Assembly: GCF_000152845.1 (NCBI RefSeq)
Contig: NZ_CH902584.1
Location: 1,028,500-1,092,499, forward strand
Direction of reading: 5' to 3'
Source of the DNA: Roseovarius sp. 217
Lineage (GTDB): Bacteria > Pseudomonadota > Alphaproteobacteria > Rhodobacterales > Rhodobacteraceae
DNA: 64,000 nucleotides
Shown here piece after piece: positions 62,027-64,000 of this stretch. The notes under the pieces are model-generated. The model was given only the letters and a program-made list of their open reading frames with translations, was not told where the DNA came from and searched no databases. The position numbers and the translations under genes are program-made. Positions within the stretch are counted from its first letter, which is position 1. Every line of letters begins with the position of its first letter.

Positions 62027-62804
62027 AGCTTGCCCGTTCCTCGACAAATGACAGGGCATCCTGTGTGAGAGACGCTCCAAACCTTTGAAAGAGACCGCGC
62101 TTGCGCCCGTATTTGGAAAACCGGACCTTGTCGCCGTAAAGCGCTTTCATCTTGGGAACCAGATGACCAATTCCATCGGCGAGTCCCAATTCTATGCTGC
62201 GCGCACCGAGCCAGAATTCGCCGGTGAAGAGATCGGGATCGTCCGCCAGCTTGCTTCCGCGCCGGGACTTCACATGGGTGATAAAGGCTCCATGAATATC
62301 CTCCAGAATACCCTTGAGGCGGGTCACATCCTCGGGCTTTTCCGGCATGAACGGGTCCAGCGTGCTCTTGGATTTGCCCGCCGTGTAGATGCGGCGTTCG
62401 ACCCCCTGCCGGGTCAGAAACTCGTTCGCGCCAAAGCCCGCCGATATCACCCCGATAGAGCCCAGCACCGACGAGGCATCGACCCAGATATCATCCGCAG
62501 CCACCGCCAGCCAATAGCCGCCCGAGGCCGCAACATCCTCGACAAAGGCATGAACCGGGATGCTCTTTTCCTCGGCGAGCCGCCGGATACGGGCGGCGAT
62601 CAAAGAGGATTGCACCGGCGATCCGCCGGGGGAGTTTATCACCAGCGCCACCGCCACCGGCTTACCGCGCGAGAATGCCTTTTCAATGACCGGACCGATG
62701 GTCTCGTCACTCAGGGGCGCACGCGAGCCGGAGCCAATCATGCCCGCGAGTCGAATGACAGCTACCGTTGGCTTGCGTTTGATAAATGGGATCAATTGTC
62801 TCAT
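62007..62804 (-). CDS. Signal-peptide-peptidase-like S49 protease
   Basis: A 265-residue serine protease of the SppA/SohB type. The catalytic Ser is in DVAASGGYWLAVAAD, and the likely Lys is in YTAGKSKSTLDPF, downstream. LVINSPGGSPVQ is also typical. No clear TM or signal peptide is seen in the chosen start, so it may be peripheral to the membrane or start further upstream. The protease is upstream of the antiporter operon. Confidence 0.87.
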   Translation of the reverse strand: MRQLIPFIKRKPTVAVIRLAGMIGSGSRAPLSDETIGPVIEKAFSRGKPVAVALVINSPGGSPVQSSLIAARIRRLAEEKSIPVHAFVEDVAASGGYWLAVAADDIWVDASSVLGSIGVISAGFGANEFLTRQGVERRIYTAGKSKSTLDPFMPEKPEDVTRLKGILEDIHGAFITHVKSRRGSKLADDPDLFTGEFWLGARSIELGLADGIGHLVPKMKALYGDKVRFSKYGRKRGLFQRFGASLTQDALSFVEERASYARFGL

Positions 62805-62916
62805 GCAGCCCGATGTAGAGTGCTGAGCCAAGACAAACAAGGCAGGCCGCGCAACTGACCCCACTACATCGAAGCAATAAAGACGGCGCCGCGTGAAAAA
62901 GATCACGCAGCGACAC

Positions 62917-63678
62917 TCAGGATTTAATCCGGTAGCCGGTCTTAAAGATCAGCCAGACCACCGCGAGGCAAAGGCCAAAGAACAGGCCAACCGCCAGCAG
63001 GCTGTAGCCAATACCCACATCCGCCACACCAAAAAAGGACCAGCGGAAACCCGAGATGAGATAGACCACCGGGTTAAAGAGCGTAACGACCCGCCACGCA
63101 GGCGGCAGCATCGAGACCGAGTAAAACGCGCCACCGAGGAACACCAAGGGGGTGATCACCAAAAGCGGAATAAGCTGCAATTGCTGAAAGTTCTCGGCCC
63201 AAATCCCGATGATGAACCCAAACAGGGCAAAGGAGACACAGATCATCAGCAGAAATACAACCATGATTACCGGATGCTGAATGTCGAGTTCGACAAAGAT
63301 GCTGGCGGTGATGAGGATGACGGCGCCGATCATCAGTGCCTTGGTGGCAGCGGCCCCAACATAGCCCAGAACGATTTCGAGGAAGTTGACCGGGGCCGAC
63401 AGCAACTCAAAAATCGTGCCGATGAACTTCGGGAAATATATTCCGAAAGACGCATTGCTGATCGCCTGCGTCATCACACTGAGCATGATAAGACCCGGCA
63501 CGATGAAGGCGGCATAGCTCACACCTTCGACCTCTTCGATTCTGCCCCCAATGGCTGCGCCAAAGACCACAAAATAGAGCGTGGTGGAAATGACCGGTGA
63601 CAGCAGACTCTCAAGAATAGTGCGGAAAAACCGTTTCATCTCGTAGATATAGATCGCAAGGATCGCATGCAGGTTCAT
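62917..63678 (-). CDS. ABC-2 type transporter permease
   Basis: A 253-residue permease with about six TM segments and the ABC-2 signature [49 protein letters not shown]. It exports an unidentified hydrophobic compound or polysaccharide. It is coupled to the ATPase gene upstream (ATGA at 63675-63678). Confidence 0.92.
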   Translation of the reverse strand: MNLHAILAIYIYEMKRFFRTILESLLSPVISTTLYFVVFGAAIGGRIEEVEGVSYAAFIVPGLIMLSVMTQAISNASFGIYFPKFIGTIFELLSAPVNFLEIVLGYVGAAATKALMIGAVILITASIFVELDIQHPVIMVVFLLMICVSFALFGFIIGIWAENFQQLQLIPLLVITPLVFLGGAFYSVSMLPPAWRVVTLFNPVVYLISGFRWSFFGVADVGIGYSLLAVGLFFGLCLAVVWLIFKTGYRIKS

Positions 63679-64000
63679 GCCGCATCCTCCCGCACGAGGC
63701 CTACGAAGATTTCTTCGAGGCTGCTCTCCCGCGTTTCAATGTCACGCACCGATAGTCCCTCTTCGGCCAATGCCTGCAAGAGCCGGGTGATCCCCGTGCC
63801 CTCCGCACGCGTTTGGTAGTTGTAGATGAGCGAATGTCCATCCTCGGCACGGTCCAAATCATAGGTCGCAAGGCTCGCAGGGATTGTGTCGAGAGAGGTC
63901 ACAAGCTCAATGCGCAACGACTTACTGCCCATTCGGCGCATCAATGCGGTCTTGTCCTCAATCAGCAGGATTTCTCCCCGATTGATGACCGCGATGCGAT
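63675..64000 (-). CDS. ABC transporter ATPase, 5' part beyond the window
   Basis: The C-terminal ~108 residues of an ABC-2 ATPase ([23 protein letters not shown], then the CcmA-type tail ending [13 protein letters not shown]). The frame is open to the right edge, so the Walker motifs and start lie outside. It pairs with the adjacent permease. Confidence 0.85.
   Translation of the reverse strand, partial: RIAVINRGEILLIEDKTALMRRMGSKSLRIELVTSLDTIPASLATYDLDRAEDGHSLIYNYQTRAEGTGITRLLQALAEEGLSVRDIETRESSLEEIFVGLVREDAA

Overview
The window reads as chromosome of a marine Rhodobacteraceae (Roseobacter-group alphaproteobacterium). The base composition is GC-rich. The gene set fits that group: crotonyl-CoA carboxylase/reductase and ethylmalonyl-CoA mutase, a TIGR02302 protein, IalB, a DUF2793 tail-fibre protein, large Ca-binding RTX proteins, and a pgsA-moaD-moaE cluster near uvrC. 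This assignment rests on protein families recognised by eye; no search was run.

Layout. 1-8.3 kb: a gene cut by the left edge and three large RTX proteins, all on the minus strand, one with a zinc metalloprotease domain. 8.6-10.6 kb: a three-gene phage-tail-like cassette (DUF2793). 10.9-18.4 kb: an orphan ProX-like binding protein, a minus-strand argH-lipoprotein-DUF2834-lysA-TIGR02302 operon and a TlpA thioredoxin. 18.9-24.7 kb: ttcA, an EAL-domain protein, yidC-MOSC-engB. 24.8-31.5 kb: the ethylmalonyl-CoA genes ccr and ecm, separated by an acyltransferase, an AT-richer toxin-antitoxin pair and a fragment resembling a DNA methyltransferase start. 31.6-31.8 kb: a candidate structured small RNA. 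31.9-38.1 kb: mepA, an MFS permease, a thioesterase-like gene, yggT, recQ, yaaA.

38.1-44.9 kb: a hybrid sensor kinase gene split inside its second receiver domain by a 4.6-kb IS1595-family element. The element has 25-bp perfect terminal inverted repeats and a target duplication. It carries an IS1595 transposase, a DUF6471 protein, a two-TM protein, a coupled pair of unknown genes whose first start codon lies in a hairpin, a small winged-helix-like gene, and a nested IS5/IS427-type insertion. Removing it on paper restores the kinase frame exactly. This is the most notable accessory region.

45-53.2 kb: a thiolase, a metallophosphatase, serA-serC with divergent serB, an EF-hand protein, an asparaginase and IalB. 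53.3-59.8 kb: an SCP2 gene with a frameshift, moaE-moaD-pgsA, a TetR/CoA-ligase/enoyl-CoA hydratase cassette with a strong palindromic operator candidate, and uvrC. 60-64 kb: a PTR1/FolM-like reductase, a Ca/Na antiporter, a zinc-ribbon membrane protein, an S49 peptidase and an ABC-2 exporter whose ATPase runs off the right edge. Most operons show ATGA, TAATG or GTGA stop/start overlaps, so transcription and translation are tightly coupled.
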